The notes below the pieces were generated by a model. That model was given only the letters and a program-made list of their open reading frames with translations. It was not told where the DNA came from and searched no databases. Source: an uncultured Parabacteroides sp. (GTDB lineage: Bacteria; Bacteroidota; Bacteroidia; Bacteroidales; Tannerellaceae). From it: 22,414 bases of DNA. Numbering within the stretch: the stretch's first letter is position 1; each line of letters begins with the position of its first letter. The stretch covers positions 1-22,414 of the forward strand of contig URGO01000035.1 in assembly GCA_900547435.1 (NCBI GenBank). Direction: 5' to 3'. This document shows positions 1 through 9,300 of the stretch, in pieces. The position numbers were made by a program, and so were the translations under genes.

Positions 1-1838
1 GTAGGACGGGCACGACACATAATCTTCAGGTCCAGCACACGCTCCAAAGCCTCTATGTCACTCAATGACTCAAAGGCCGGACCGGTTATGATATTACGGT
101 CTGTATCTTCCGGTTTCCAAATACCAATCTGTCGGCCTATCTCACGTGCAGTACCGGGGGTATCACCAGTAACAATTTTCACGGATATACCTGCTTTCAT
201 ACAACTCTGAACAGCCGCCGGTACATCTTTGCGCACCGGATCGGAGATGGCTACAATACCTATATAAGTTAAATCTACATCCGGATTCAAACGACCTTCT
301 GTATAAGGAGCTTCATTGGCGCCCGCATCTAATATCTGATTAGTAAATCCCAAAGTACGCATTGCTTGATTCTGATAAGCCAAAAGTTGTTGTTCGATTT
401 CCGGACGAGCCTTTTCTACCGAGACATATTCTCCGTTCATTGCAACACGTCGGCTATTGGAAAGAACTATTTCAGGCGCGCCCTTTACATACAGCACTTT
501 CTTGCCTAAGAGAGGCGATTGGACTACAGTTGCCATATATTTGCGTTCGGTCGAGAAGGTCAATTGGCTCACCACATCAGCCTCCTCTCTTAACGGAAGA
601 TAATCTATCTGCTGGGCATTCAGCCACAATAACAAAGCGGCTTCCGTAGGATTTCCCAACGTTTTTACCGTTCCATTTTCACGTTCCAGATTAGCTGTAG
701 AATTGACGGCAATCCCCTCTTGAATAAGTTTACTCAACTCATCGTTTCCCAGCTTCTGATTGGCCAGATTATAGAATTTCGTTTCATGCACTTGCATTTG
801 GTTTTGCGTCAATGTTCCGGTCTTATCCGTACAGATTACGGTTGTGGCACCCATTGTTTCACATGCATGCATCTTGCGCACCAGATTATTCGTTTTCAAC
901 ATACGATTCATGCTCAACGCCAGACTTAGGGTAACACTCATGGGCAAACCTTCCGGAACCGATACCACGATTAATGTCACCGCCACCATAAAGAAGTTCA
1001 ACAAATGAGATATCCACTCCATGACCGAATAAGACTCGCCCGAAAGAACCATCTTTCCGGCCAAAGCCAGGAAGGTTACTACTGCGATTGTATAACCCGC
1101 TTTGCTGATTACATTTGCCAGACCTTTCAATTGTATCTGAAGGGGCGTATCAATATTGTTATCTATTTGCGAACCTTCATACACTTTACCATACCCGGTA
1201 GCATCGCCCACTTGTTCCACGACCATCACTCCTTGGCCATCTACTACGGTTGTTCCCCGCATTACGACATTGGATGGATAAGTAGCTTCCGTGTCAAAAT
1301 CCTCTTCGCGCGTGGTTTTGCTGATTAGCGGTTCACCGGTTAGAGTTGATTCATTGATTTGTAAGGACACCGCTTCCAGCAAATGCCCGTCTGCCGGTAC
1401 CTCATCACCGGTGCCCAACAATACGATATCGCCCACCACAATATCCCGGCGAGGCACTTCTGTAATCTTTCCTCCACGTATTACCGTCACCAGAATATCA
1501 TCGTTCACGGTATTCAGCACATCAAAAGCCCGATTGGCCTTCACTTCAAAGAAGAAACCGACACAGCTTGCCAGCATGATGGCAAAGAAAATGCCCAGCG
1601 GTTCGAGGAACGCACTGAAACCGGCTGCTTCCGGTCCCCAGCAATGGACTCCGGCAATCACCATCGAAAGTACCCAAGCCACCAGCAATATTCGGATAAT
1701 CGGGTCTTCAAACTTTTCTAAAAATTGCTTCCATAACGAAGTCTTTTCCGGCGGAGTCAATACATTCTCACCATGCAACCTGCGACTCTCCGCCACTTGT
1801 TCAGGATTCAATCCCTGATACTGTTGTTTATTTTCCAT
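1..1838 (-). CDS. Calcium-translocating P-type ATPase, PMCA-like (C-terminus beyond window)
   Basis: Integral membrane pump that uses ATP to move Ca2+ (family assignment) out of the cytoplasm. Reading from the ATG at 1838, 612 full codons are present and the frame stays open to base 1, so the 3' end is outside the window. Visible in order: the actuator-domain TGE motif in ESTLTGEP, the VPEGLP motif of membrane helix 4, the phosphorylation motif DKTGTLT with the acceptor Asp at residue 338, the nucleotide-domain KGAPE, then DPVR and VTGDTPGTA of the P domain. The hinge motif GDGxNDxP and helices 5-10 must lie beyond the edge. PEGLP and DKTGTLT in this arrangement are typical of type II Ca2+ ATPases, and PMCA-type is the usual assignment in Bacteroidales. 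Ion specificity is inferred from family, because the helix 5-6 ligands are not visible. A TATCTTTG box lies about 35 bp upstream of the start. Confidence 0.92.
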   Translation of the reverse strand, partial: MENKQQYQGLNPEQVAESRRLHGENVLTPPEKTSLWKQFLEKFEDPIIRILLVAWVLSMVIAGVHCWGPEAAGFSAFLEPLGIFFAIMLASCVGFFFEVKANRAFDVLNTVNDDILVTVIRGGKITEVPRRDIVVGDIVLLGTGDEVPADGHLLEAVSLQINESTLTGEPLISKTTREEDFDTEATYPSNVVMRGTTVVDGQGVMVVEQVGDATGYGKVYEGSQIDNNIDTPLQIQLKGLANVISKAGYTIAVVTFLALAGKMVLSGESYSVMEWISHLLNFFMVAVTLIVVSVPEGLPMSVTLSLALSMNRMLKTNNLVRKMHACETMGATTVICTDKTGTLTQNQMQVHETKFYNLANQKLGNDELSKLIQEGIAVNSTANLERENGTVKTLGNPTEAALLLWLNAQQIDYLPLREEADVVSQLTFSTERKYMATVVQSPLLGKKVLYVKGAPEIVLSNSRRVAMNGEYVSVEKARPEIEQQLLAYQNQAMRTLGFTNQILDAGANEAPYTEGRLNPDVDLTYIGIVAISDPVRKDVPAAVQSCMKAGISVKIVTGDTPGTAREIGRQIGIWKPEDTDRNIITGPAFESLSDIEALERVLDLKIMCRARP

Positions 1839-1870
1839 TTTTTCCAATAAAGGGTTATTTTAATACCGCA

Positions 1871-1878
1871 CAAAGATA
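1871..1878 (-). promoter_or_regulatory. Putative -7 promoter box for the calcium ATPase gene
   Basis: On the minus strand this reads TATCTTTG, an exact match to the Bacteroidetes -7 consensus TAnnTTTG. A CTTG at 1897-1900 lies 18 bp upstream and could serve as the -33 element, one base short of the usual 19-21 bp spacing. The box is 33-40 bp from the ATG at 1838 and sits in the 87-bp gap behind the CDF gene, so the ATPase probably has its own promoter. Confidence 0.6.
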
Positions 1879-1925
1879 CTATTTAATTCTGAAATGCAAG
1901 TTTTAGAAGTTGATTTGAATTTTAT

Positions 1926-2834
1926 TTATGTTTTCTCCGGTTCTACATGCAGCATGATATGCGTATTCTCTCCAAAACGAAGACGAATCCGGTCTTCGAT
2001 GTTCCGGGTGTGTGCATGAGCTTCGGCTACGTTCATCTCTCCCGGTACGCGGATATGCACTTCGATGGATATTGTATTTCCTAATCGGCGTGTATACAGA
2101 TTATGAGGACTGCTTACCGATTTCTCTTCTGTAATCAACGAAAGGATTTCGTCTTCTATCTCCTTCGGAAGCGATTTGTCCAATAGTTCGCTGATGGAGG
2201 TCGAAGTCTGTACCAAGGCAATCTTCAGGATAAAGAAACTGACGATAATAGCCGCCAGAGGGTCCAATATCCGGCCCGGTTCTCCCAGGAGGATGGCACC
2301 TCCGATACCCAGCAATGTGCCGATTGACGAGAAAGCATCCGAGCGATGGTGCCAGGCATTGGCGATTACCGCCGGACTATCCACCTGCTTCCCGACATAG
2401 TTTGTGTATTGATAAAGGATTTCTTTCACGATAATCGAGATTATAGCGGCAATTAAGGCTATGATTCCCGGGCTCTCCAACTCTTTCCCTAAGTACCACA
2501 CGCCATAAATTTGGTAAACACCATTCCATAGGATGCCGAAACCTACAAACAAAAGGAACAATCCGATGATGCATGTGGCCAATGTTTCATACCTTCCATG
2601 CCCGTAATCATGGTCATTATCTCGTGGCTTTGCGGATATATTTACAAAGAAAAGAACTATGACATCCGTAATAAAATCGGAAAACGAGTGGACGGCATCC
2701 GCTATCATCGCGCTACTATTTCCCATAATTCCGGCCACAAATTTGAATGCCAACAAAAGGGCATTCGCCACCGACCCCCACAAGGTCACCCGTACAATAC
2801 GCTTTTCACGGGATTTATTATCATTGTCTACCAT
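1926..2834 (-). CDS. Cation diffusion facilitator family transporter, probably Zn2+
   Basis: Inner-membrane divalent-metal/proton antiporter of the CDF family, 302 residues. I place the start at the ATG at 2834 (MVDNDNKSRE). An in-frame extension to 2927 would run through the upstream repeat patch and promoter and encodes a non-conserved peptide. Motifs: helix 2 carries H49-S-F-S-D53 and helix 5 carries H162-x3-D166. In known CDFs an HxxxD in both helices goes with zinc preference, whereas FieF/YiiP has DxxxD in helix 2. A YGHGRYE motif follows helix 2. The C-terminal ~90 residues form the cytoplasmic CDF domain, including VHIRVPGEMNVAEAH and a terminal HVEPEK. It lies downstream of the PhoH gene on the same strand, with a 138-bp gap holding repeats and its own putative promoter. 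Family assignment is firm; Zn2+ as substrate is inferred. Confidence 0.93.
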   Translation of the reverse strand: MVDNDNKSREKRIVRVTLWGSVANALLLAFKFVAGIMGNSSAMIADAVHSFSDFITDVIVLFFVNISAKPRDNDHDYGHGRYETLATCIIGLFLLFVGFGILWNGVYQIYGVWYLGKELESPGIIALIAAIISIIVKEILYQYTNYVGKQVDSPAVIANAWHHRSDAFSSIGTLLGIGGAILLGEPGRILDPLAAIIVSFFILKIALVQTSTSISELLDKSLPKEIEDEILSLITEEKSVSSPHNLYTRRLGNTISIEVHIRVPGEMNVAEAHAHTRNIEDRIRLRFGENTHIMLHVEPEKT

Positions 2835-2865
2835 ATTATATAAGGTATATTGCTTAATACGGGTG

Positions 2866-2895
2866 CAAAAATAGCAATTGTTTGTAAGTTGACAA
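2866..2895 (-). promoter_or_regulatory. Putative promoter of the CDF gene
   Basis: The minus strand has TATTTTTG (2866-2873), matching TAnnTTTG. TTG at 2893-2895 lies 19 bp upstream and fits the -33 element. The -33 part falls inside the first copy of the 18-bp direct repeat at 2886-2903, so the repeat contributes to the promoter if this reading is right. Confidence 0.5.
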
Positions 2896-2965
2896 GGAAA
2901 CAAGCGGACAAGTTGACAAGGAAACAAAGAATTAACCTTATCAACTGAAGCCTTGTCAACTTGTC
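2886..2965. repeat. Direct plus inverted repeat patch between phoH-like and CDF genes
   Basis: An 18-bp direct repeat, AAGTTGACAAGGAAACAA, occurs at 2886-2903 and 2910-2927 (24-bp period). The second copy overlaps one arm of a perfect 15-bp inverted repeat: GACAAGTTGACAAGG at 2907-2921 and its reverse complement at 2951-2965, with a 29-nt loop. The right arm begins 8 bp beyond the PhoH stop codon, so the hairpin could act as its transcription terminator. The internal direct repetition and dispersed-repeat look also fit a small intergenic repeat element. Confidence 0.7.
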
Positions 2966-2972
2966 TACTATG

Positions 2973-4298
2973 CTATAAAATATTCGATGCCAATTCGGAG
3001 AGTTCGCTTCGCTCACCCTTGATTAGGTTTACATGGGCGAAGAGTTCTTGTCCTTTCATCTTGTCTACCATGTATGCCAATCCGTTACTCTGTGCATCCA
3101 GATAGGGCGAATCGATTTGCTGGATATCTCCGGTGAATACCATCTTGGTTCCCTCTCCGGCACGGGTGATTATAGTCTTCACCTCGTGAGGAGTCAGGTT
3201 TTGTGCCTCGTCAATGATGCAATAAGTTTCGGATAAACTTCGTCCGCGGATAAAGGCCAACGCTTCTATGACCAGTTGATTGTTGCGTTGCAACTCTTCC
3301 AACCGGCGTGCTTCCGCGCCATTTACCGCTATCTGTCCCTTGATTACATTCAGATTATCAAACAAAGGTTGCATGTAGGGCGCCACCTTTTGCTTCTCGT
3401 CCCCCGGAAGGAACCCCAAGTCCTTGTTCGCCAAGGCTACGATAGGACGCGCCAGGAGGATTTGCTTGTATAATGCCGATAGATTCAAGGCAGAAGCCAA
3501 AGCCAAGAGGGTCTTACCCGTTCCGGCCTTTCCGGTCAAAGCCACCAATTTGATGTCCGGGTCGTTTAATACTTCGAACGCAAAGCTCTGTTCGGCGTTG
3601 CGGGGCTGTATTCCATAGTTATTGGTCTTTTCTACGCGTTTAATCTTATTAGAGAAGGGGTTGAAACGAGACAGTACCGAATTGCGATCGCTTTTTAAAA
3701 TGAAGCACTCGTTGGGTACCAGTTTCGAGTTGATATCCAGCAAGTCGGCATTCACTCCTCCGGGTGTACTATAGATTTGGTCAATCAACTCAGGACTTAT
3801 CCCCTCATAAGTTTCTTGCGATTTTTCGAAAATATCCACGTTAATCACCTTATCGGTGATATAATCCTCCACCTTGATGCCCAACGAACGCGCTTTCATG
3901 CGCAGGTTCACGTCCTTGGTCACCAAAATGGTCTGCATATCCGGATGCTTCTCGGCTATGGTCAAGGTACAAGAAAGAATACGATGGTCCGGATTCACCT
4001 CCGAGAAGGCCTCTTTCACCCGCTTCTGGTACTTATCTCCCGTAACGACATGCAGCATACCCTGATTGGGCCCCAACGAAGCCCCTTTGGTGAACAAATC
4101 GTTGGTGGTAATCGCATCCAACTCGCGTACAAACTCGCGCGCGTTATAGTTAATCTGGTCGCTACCCTTCTTAAACCGGTCCAGCTCTTCCAGCACTACG
4201 ATAGGCAAATAAATGTCATTCTCTTGAAAGTTCTCTATACATTTATAATCATGTAAGATAACATTCGTGTCCAACACAAAATTCTTTTTTGCTCCCAT
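2973..4298 (-). CDS. PIN domain plus PhoH-like ATPase (PhoH2 type)
   Basis: 441-residue cytoplasmic protein. The N-terminal ~150 residues are a PIN nuclease-like domain: FVLDTN with D10, VLEELD near 35-40, and a C-terminal acidic segment ending in VTKDVN around 126-131. The C-terminal half is a PhoH-type P-loop ATPase with Walker A GKAGTGKT at 256-263, ARPIVALANKDLGFLPGD near 283-300, Walker B CIIDEAQN at 360-367, and FTGDIQQID later. This PIN-PhoH fusion is the architecture called PhoH2, for which RNA unwinding and ribonuclease activity have been reported in mycobacterial members. The Pho-regulon link of the name is historical. Start ATG at 4298 is preceded by an AAAGGAA stretch. It is the first gene of a minus-strand run toward the CDF gene, but repeats and a putative promoter separate them. 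Confidence 0.92.
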   Translation of the reverse strand: MGAKKNFVLDTNVILHDYKCIENFQENDIYLPIVVLEELDRFKKGSDQINYNAREFVRELDAITTNDLFTKGASLGPNQGMLHVVTGDKYQKRVKEAFSEVNPDHRILSCTLTIAEKHPDMQTILVTKDVNLRMKARSLGIKVEDYITDKVINVDIFEKSQETYEGISPELIDQIYSTPGGVNADLLDINSKLVPNECFILKSDRNSVLSRFNPFSNKIKRVEKTNNYGIQPRNAEQSFAFEVLNDPDIKLVALTGKAGTGKTLLALASALNLSALYKQILLARPIVALANKDLGFLPGDEKQKVAPYMQPLFDNLNVIKGQIAVNGAEARRLEELQRNNQLVIEALAFIRGRSLSETYCIIDEAQNLTPHEVKTIITRAGEGTKMVFTGDIQQIDSPYLDAQSNGLAYMVDKMKGQELFAHVNLIKGERSELSELASNIL

Positions 4299-4423
4299 AA
4301 TACCATTCCTTTAAGTTCGACATTAGCGAAGCGTTTTCCGGAAAATTTTCCCTGAAGCGTTTCTTTATTATTATAACCAATCTGACTTGGCAAAAGTTTA
4401 GAGAAACAACCGAAATATCATGT

Positions 4424-4447
4424 TGTCAAAATGTCAAAATGTCAATT
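4424..4447. repeat. Three-copy 8-bp tandem repeat
   Basis: TGTCAAAA, TGTCAAAA, TGTCAATT follow one another without gaps at 4424-4431, 4432-4439 and 4440-4447. It is short and may be incidental. It shares the GTCAA core with the repeat patch at 2886-2965. Confidence 0.6.
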
Positions 4448-4473
4448 TAACCCGCTCTATTTGGCTATTTTTC

Positions 4474-4540
4474 GGGGTAGAGTAGGGGGTACTCCCGACC
4501 GAAGGCACTCTCGATGAGTTGAGAAGCCCTGTTTTACCCC
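4474..4540 (+). other. Possible branched RNA structure, function unknown
   Basis: GGGGTA (4474-4479) can pair with TACCCC (4535-4540). Directly inside it a perfect hairpin GAGTA (4480-4484), loop GGGGG, TACTC (4490-4494) would stack on the closing stem. A second small stem, CTC-tcgat-GAG, lies near 4508-4518. The 67-nt layout resembles a small structured RNA or terminator but matches no tRNA or named RNA that I know. It may equally be a chance arrangement. Confidence 0.3.
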
Positions 4541-4697
4541 TTAAATCATTTATTAAGAATAAGATAACACCGGATTTTTTGGTTTCTGAAAAAAGATGAT
4601 TTAGAGGAATTTCAAAGAGTTTTGCCTCTTAAAATCCCTAACTTTTTCTCAAATGAGGGACGTTTTAGGGGAAATATCCGGCCTTTTGCCGGATTTA

Positions 4698-4725
4698 TGC
4701 CTATGTTTTCCGGAAAATATAGGCA
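4698..4725. repeat. Near-perfect 28-bp palindrome
   Basis: The dyad centre lies between 4711 and 4712 in the CCGG of TTTTCCGGAAAA. It extends 14 bp each way from TGCCTAT to ATAGGCA, with one non-Watson-Crick pair (G4705 with T4718), which would be a G-U wobble in plus-strand RNA. Just upstream a smaller hairpin, ATCCGGC-ctttt-GCCGGAT, is visible around 4676-4694. Confidence 0.7.
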
Positions 4726-4732
4726 GCTTTTT

Positions 4733-4800
4733 CTCCAAAACACGCATCCTTTCCCGATAAAGATAGGCATGAATCGGGGAAAACGAAGGGTGTTTTGGAG
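4733..4800. repeat. Long imperfect hairpin, 11-bp perfect base
   Basis: CTCCAAAACAC at 4733-4743 is the exact reverse complement of GTGTTTTGGAG at 4790-4800. Further pairing continues inward: CCTT with AAGG, and CCCGAT with ATCGGG, separated by bulges. This leaves a loop that contains another ATAGGCA copy (4763-4769). As a unit it could form a 68-nt stem-loop on either strand. Confidence 0.65.
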
Positions 4801-5140
4801 TAAAATCCGCTTATCCTTCCTCCGGATTGCCTATTCCGATGAAAAAAACGAGTTAGCGGGAAAGTCTGATTCCGTACTTTGTGTAAGGAATATGCCTTCC
4901 GGAAAAACTATTTGTAAATGGGAAAATAATTCTGGAATCTGCCTAACAATTATGCCGTATTTTTACTTCGATTCCCTTATGCAAAGACCAAAGAACCGAC
5001 TTTTCTCACCCAATTTTTCGGATTTGCAGATAAAAAAATTGTGGATTGTCCAGTAGAAAGATTATAGAAAAGTCTTTAACTTGTTTATTTTCAATAAAAA
5101 GAATAAAATGAATATATACGAAAATTGTCCATCTTCTTTT

Positions 5141-5172
5141 ATTGCAAATTTGAAAAAAGAAATTTATCTTTG
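5141..5172 (+). promoter_or_regulatory. Putative promoter of the RND efflux operon
   Basis: TATCTTTG at 5165-5172 matches the -7 consensus TAnnTTTG. ATTG at 5141-5144 lies 20 bp upstream, a fair match to the -33 TTTG. Transcription would start near 5180, giving a leader of about 70 nt before the adaptor gene ATG at 5251. No obvious operator dyad and no linked regulator gene were seen. Confidence 0.6.
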
Positions 5173-5250
5173 TCAACGGAATTATCGGATTTTATCGATT
5201 TGTATTCCAAGAGATAGAATTAATCGTATTGCTAATTTAAAAAGTATACT

Positions 5251-6321
5251 ATGATGAAATGTTACAATGTACTGCTTTTCTCCTTATTGTTGATTTGTGC
5301 TGCATGTGGAGAAGAGAAGAAAACGAGTGAAGAAGCGGAGGAATCCGTTGAAACTGTATTGCCTACGGCTACAAACGAAGTTACCGTGATGGAACTGAAA
5401 GAAACCGATTTTAACCATGAGTTGATCAGTAACGGGAAACTTAACGCCCGACAAATGGCAAACCTTTATTTTGAAACCGCCGAGCCTATTGCACATATAT
5501 ATGTAAAGAACGGTACCCGTGTGAAGAAGGGGGATAAAATAGCCGAGCTTTCCTCTTTCCGCCTGGCCAATCAAAAGGCCACCGCATGGGATGCTTTGCA
5601 AAAAGCCGAACTGGAGCTGAAGGATGTCCTTATCGGACAAGGATATATGCTGAAAGATTCCGCCAAGGTCCCGGTCGAAACGATGAAATTAGCCCGTATA
5701 CAGAGCGGATATGACCAGGCTCTTGCAGCTTACCGGCTGGCCGACTATGAAGAGCAACGTGCCATCCTGACGGCCCCGTTTGATGGCATCATAGCTAACC
5801 TGTCCGATAAAGAATACAATACCGCTTCTACCTCCGAACCCTTTTGTACGGTAATTAATAACCAGACTCTGGAGGCCTCGTTTACCGTTCTGGAGAACGA
5901 ACTTCCGCTTATCAAACAAGGAGACCGGGTGGAGGTTTCTCCCTTTGCCATTGCCGGAGTGAAAAGAGAGGGGAATATCACGGAAATCAATCCGTTAATC
6001 GACGAGAACGGGATGGTTAAGGTGAAAGCCGCCATTCAAAACGGAGACCGGTTGTACGAAGGGATGAATGTCCAGATTTGCATCCATCGTTCGTTGGGCA
6101 AACAACTGGTTGTTCCCAAGAGCGCCGTGGTATTGCGCTCCGGAAAGCAGGTAGTGTTTACTTTGGTGGATAACAAAGCCAACTGGGTGTATGTACATAC
6201 CGGGTTGGAGAACTCGACAAGCTATACCATCACCGAAGGACTGAAGGCCGGCGATATAGTCATCACCAGCGGAAATATCAATTTGGCTCACGAAGCTCCC
6301 GTCAAACTAATCGAAGAATAA
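5251..6321 (+). CDS. RND efflux periplasmic adaptor (membrane fusion protein), lipoprotein
   Basis: 356-residue HlyD/AcrA-type adaptor that bridges an RND pump to its outer-membrane channel. The N-terminus (MMKCYNVLLFSLLLICAACG) is a lipoprotein signal with Cys19 as the probable lipidated residue, so the protein should sit on the periplasmic face of the inner membrane. The following ~25 residues are a Glu/Lys-rich linker. A biotinyl-lipoyl-like half motif is visible around residues 80-110 (IYVKNGTRVKKGDKIAEL), a short helical hairpin at about 110-165, the matching half (YEEQRAILTAPFDGIIANL) near 165-190, then beta-barrel and membrane-proximal domains. The helical hairpin is short, as in metal/CusB-like or other compact adaptors. 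It is the first gene of the operon; the permease ATG follows one base after its stop codon. Confidence 0.94.
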   Translation: MMKCYNVLLFSLLLICAACGEEKKTSEEAEESVETVLPTATNEVTVMELKETDFNHELISNGKLNARQMANLYFETAEPIAHIYVKNGTRVKKGDKIAELSSFRLANQKATAWDALQKAELELKDVLIGQGYMLKDSAKVPVETMKLARIQSGYDQALAAYRLADYEEQRAILTAPFDGIIANLSDKEYNTASTSEPFCTVINNQTLEASFTVLENELPLIKQGDRVEVSPFAIAGVKREGNITEINPLIDENGMVKVKAAIQNGDRLYEGMNVQICIHRSLGKQLVVPKSAVVLRSGKQVVFTLVDNKANWVYVHTGLENSTSYTITEGLKAGDIVITSGNINLAHEAPVKLIEE

Positions 6322-6322
6322 T

Positions 6323-9300
6323 ATGGTTCGCTTTCTGATACAACGCCCTATTGCGGTATTGATGGCATTTACGGCCTGCTTTATCATCGGACTGGTCACT
6401 TATTTCACCATTCCGGTATCTTTGCTTCCCGATATAGCCATCCCGGAGATTACGGTACAAGTGGCCGGACAAAACACGTCAGCCCGCGAGTTGGAGAATA
6501 CCTTGGTGAAGCCTATCCGCCAGCAATTGATGCAGGTGGCCGGATTGCGCGATATCCATAGCGAGACGCGTGACGGGAACGGGGTGATTCGTTTGAGTTT
6601 TGACTTCGGAACGAATACCGACCTGGCATTTATCGAGGTCAACGAAAAGATAGATGCCGCCATGAGTATGCTCCCCCGTGACGTGGAACGTCCGCGTGTG
6701 GTAAAAGCCAGTGCGACGGATATCCCGGTATTCTGCTTGAATCTGACGTTAAAGGAGAAACAAGACGAAACGACCTTCTTGGATTTGTGCCAATTTGCCG
6801 AAACGGTTATCAAACGAAGAATTGAACAATTGCCGGAGGTGGCTATGGTGGATGTAACCGGTGTAGTCGGAAGGCAATTGCAGATCGTACCGGACCCGGA
6901 CAAACTGGAGACATCGGGCATTACGTTAGAGGATATCGAGGAGGTATTAGCGGCCAACAATGTTGAGCCGGGGAGCATGACCGTGCGCGATGGGTATTAT
7001 GAATATAACATCAAGTTCTCTACTTTGCTCCGTACGTTGGAGGATGTACAGAATATTTATATCAATAAAGAGGGGCGTATCCTGCAATTGAAGGATTTGG
7101 CCCAGATATCTGTCGTTCCGGAGAAAGAGAGCGGGGTTTCGATGGCTAACAATAAACGGGCCGTTACCTTGGCTATCATCAAGCAATCGGACGAGAGTAT
7201 GGACAAGATGAAGGCATCGTTGGGGGAAATCACCGATTACTTCGCGTCCATCTATCCGGATATCGAGTTCACCATTACCCGTAATCAGACCGAGTTGTTG
7301 GATTATACCATCTCCAACCTGAAACAGAACCTTTATCTGGGATTCTTGTTTATTTGTATCGTGGCGGTAATCTTCCTGGGCGATGTCAAAAGCCCGTTCG
7401 TTATCGGATTGAGCATGGTGGTCAGTATCGTGACCAGCTTCTTGTTCTTCTATCTGTTCAATATGTCTTTAAACATCATTTCCCTTTCCGGATTGATTCT
7501 GGCTTTGGGTATGATGATTGATAGCTCGATTATCGTAACCGAGAATATCGCGCAATGGAGGGCCAAAGGTTATTCGCTGGAGGATGCCTGTGCAAAAGGA
7601 ACTTCCGAGGTGATTACCCCGATGTTGAGTTCTACGCTGACCACAATAGCCGTATTTGTCCCGCTGGTATTTATGAGCGGAATCGCGGGAGCGATCTTCT
7701 ATGATCAGGCCTTTGCGGTTACGGTAGGTCTGATGGTATCTTACTTCACCGGTATCATGCTCTTGCCTGTATTGTATAAATTGGTATATAGCATTCCGGA
7801 GATGAAGAAAACGTGGCTCAATATCAAAATAAATAACCTGATTAAAGAGCATACGATGGACCGGTTTTATGATAGCGGGGTTGATTTTGTGTTCCGCCAC
7901 AAGAAGAGTTCGCTTATTTTGAGTGCCATCACCATACCGATGTGCGTGGTCTTGTTTTATGCCATCCCCAAAAGCCGGATGCCGGATATTGACCAAAACG
8001 AACTGATTGCGCATCTGGAATGGAACGAGAATATCCATTTGGATGAGAACCGTTCCCGTATTGCATCCCTGATGGAAGAGGCGGAGAAAATCGGAGCGCA
8101 ACATACGGCTTATATCGGTCAGCAACAATTCTTATTGAACCGAGACCGGGAGCTTTCGATTTCCGAAGCGGAACTTTATTTCAAGACACAGAAAACGGAC
8201 CAGATTGCTCCATTGCAAGAATCCCTTACGCAATGGATCAGAAGTCACTATCCGATGGCGGTAGTATCGTTCGCGCCCCCTGAGACTGTTTTCGAAAAGA
8301 TGTTCGATACGGGTGAGGCAGATATCGTGGCGGAGCTTTATGCCCGGAACAAAGAACAGACACCGGATGCTCTAGATATCCAAGCTTTGGAAAAAAGAAT
8401 TGAGACGCAAGCCGGTGAAGTGCCGGTCGGTGTTGCGTTCGATAACCAGTTGAATATCTCCATCGACAATCAGAAATTGTTATTGTATAATGTATCTTAC
8501 GATGAGGTATATCGTACCCTGAAAACCGCGTTCAAGGAGAACGAGATTGCCACCCTCCGCTCGTACCAGCAATATTTGCCGATTACTTTGGCGGGAACGG
8601 ATGTATCTATCGAAGATATCTTGCAACGCACGTTGATTCGCACCACGGTTCCGGTATCGGATGAAAGCGAGGAAACGGAGGTGAACTACATTCCGTTACG
8701 CTCGTTAGTACGGGTAACGCCGGGCGAAGACCTGAAGACCCTGACCGCCGGGAAGAACGGAGAGTTCGTGCCTTTCAGCTTCTATGATGTGAAGAATGCG
8801 GAGGAATTGATGGGCAACATCCGGAATATCATCCAAAGTGATACGAAGTATAATGAGGAATGGGATTTGGACTTCACCGGGAGTTTCTTCTCTAACCAGC
8901 AGATGCTGAACGAACTGGTGGTGATTCTTTTTATCTCGATACTTTTGATGTATTTTATTTTGGCATCGCAATTCGAGAGTTTTCTTCAACCGCTCATTGT
9001 CCTGTCCGAGATTCCGATAGACGTGGCGGCATCCCTCATTACCTTATGGGTATTCGGGCATACGCTGAACCTGATGAGTGCAATCGGTATTGTGGTAACG
9101 TGCGGTATCATCATCAACGACTCTATCCTGAAACTGGATATGATTAACGAACTACGGAAAGACGGGTGGCCTTTGCTTGAGGCGATTCATGAAGGAGGAC
9201 GCCGGCGTTTGCGTCCTATTGTGATGACTTCGCTTACCACGATATTTGGTATGGTGCCGTTGCTTTTCTCGTTCGATATGGGAAGCGAATTGCAGAAGCC

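Larger units (their letters stand above)
4299..5250. other. Gene-free intergenic region rich in inverted repeats
   Basis: About 950 bp between the divergent phoH-like gene and the efflux operon. I find no convincing gene. A 144-codon frame from a TTG at 4622 to 5056 has no family resemblance and coincides with hairpin-forming DNA. Contents: an 8-bp tandem TGTCAAAA repeat at 4424-4447, a possible branched structure at 4474-4540, a cluster of hairpins at about 4609-4902, an AT-rich tail, and the efflux operon promoter at 5141-5172. Composition drops to AT-rich beyond about 5050. Confidence 0.75.

Noticed and set aside
2835..2927. N-terminal extension of the CDF transporter
   Set aside because: The extension runs through the repeat patch and the putative promoter; the family start fits the ATG at 2834.
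4474..4540. tRNA gene
   Set aside because: The branched layout has no CCA-end acceptor stem of seven pairs, no T-loop GTTCGA-type sequence and no anticodon arm of standard form.
4622..5056. 144-codon open frame on the plus strand
   Set aside because: It starts at TTG, overlaps a dense cluster of hairpins, resembles no family known to me and has no clear translation signal. It is probably chance coding in repeat-rich DNA.
7469..8128. 219-codon open frame antisense to RND permease 1
   Set aside because: The plus strand encodes an unmistakable permease here; the antisense product has no recognisable feature.
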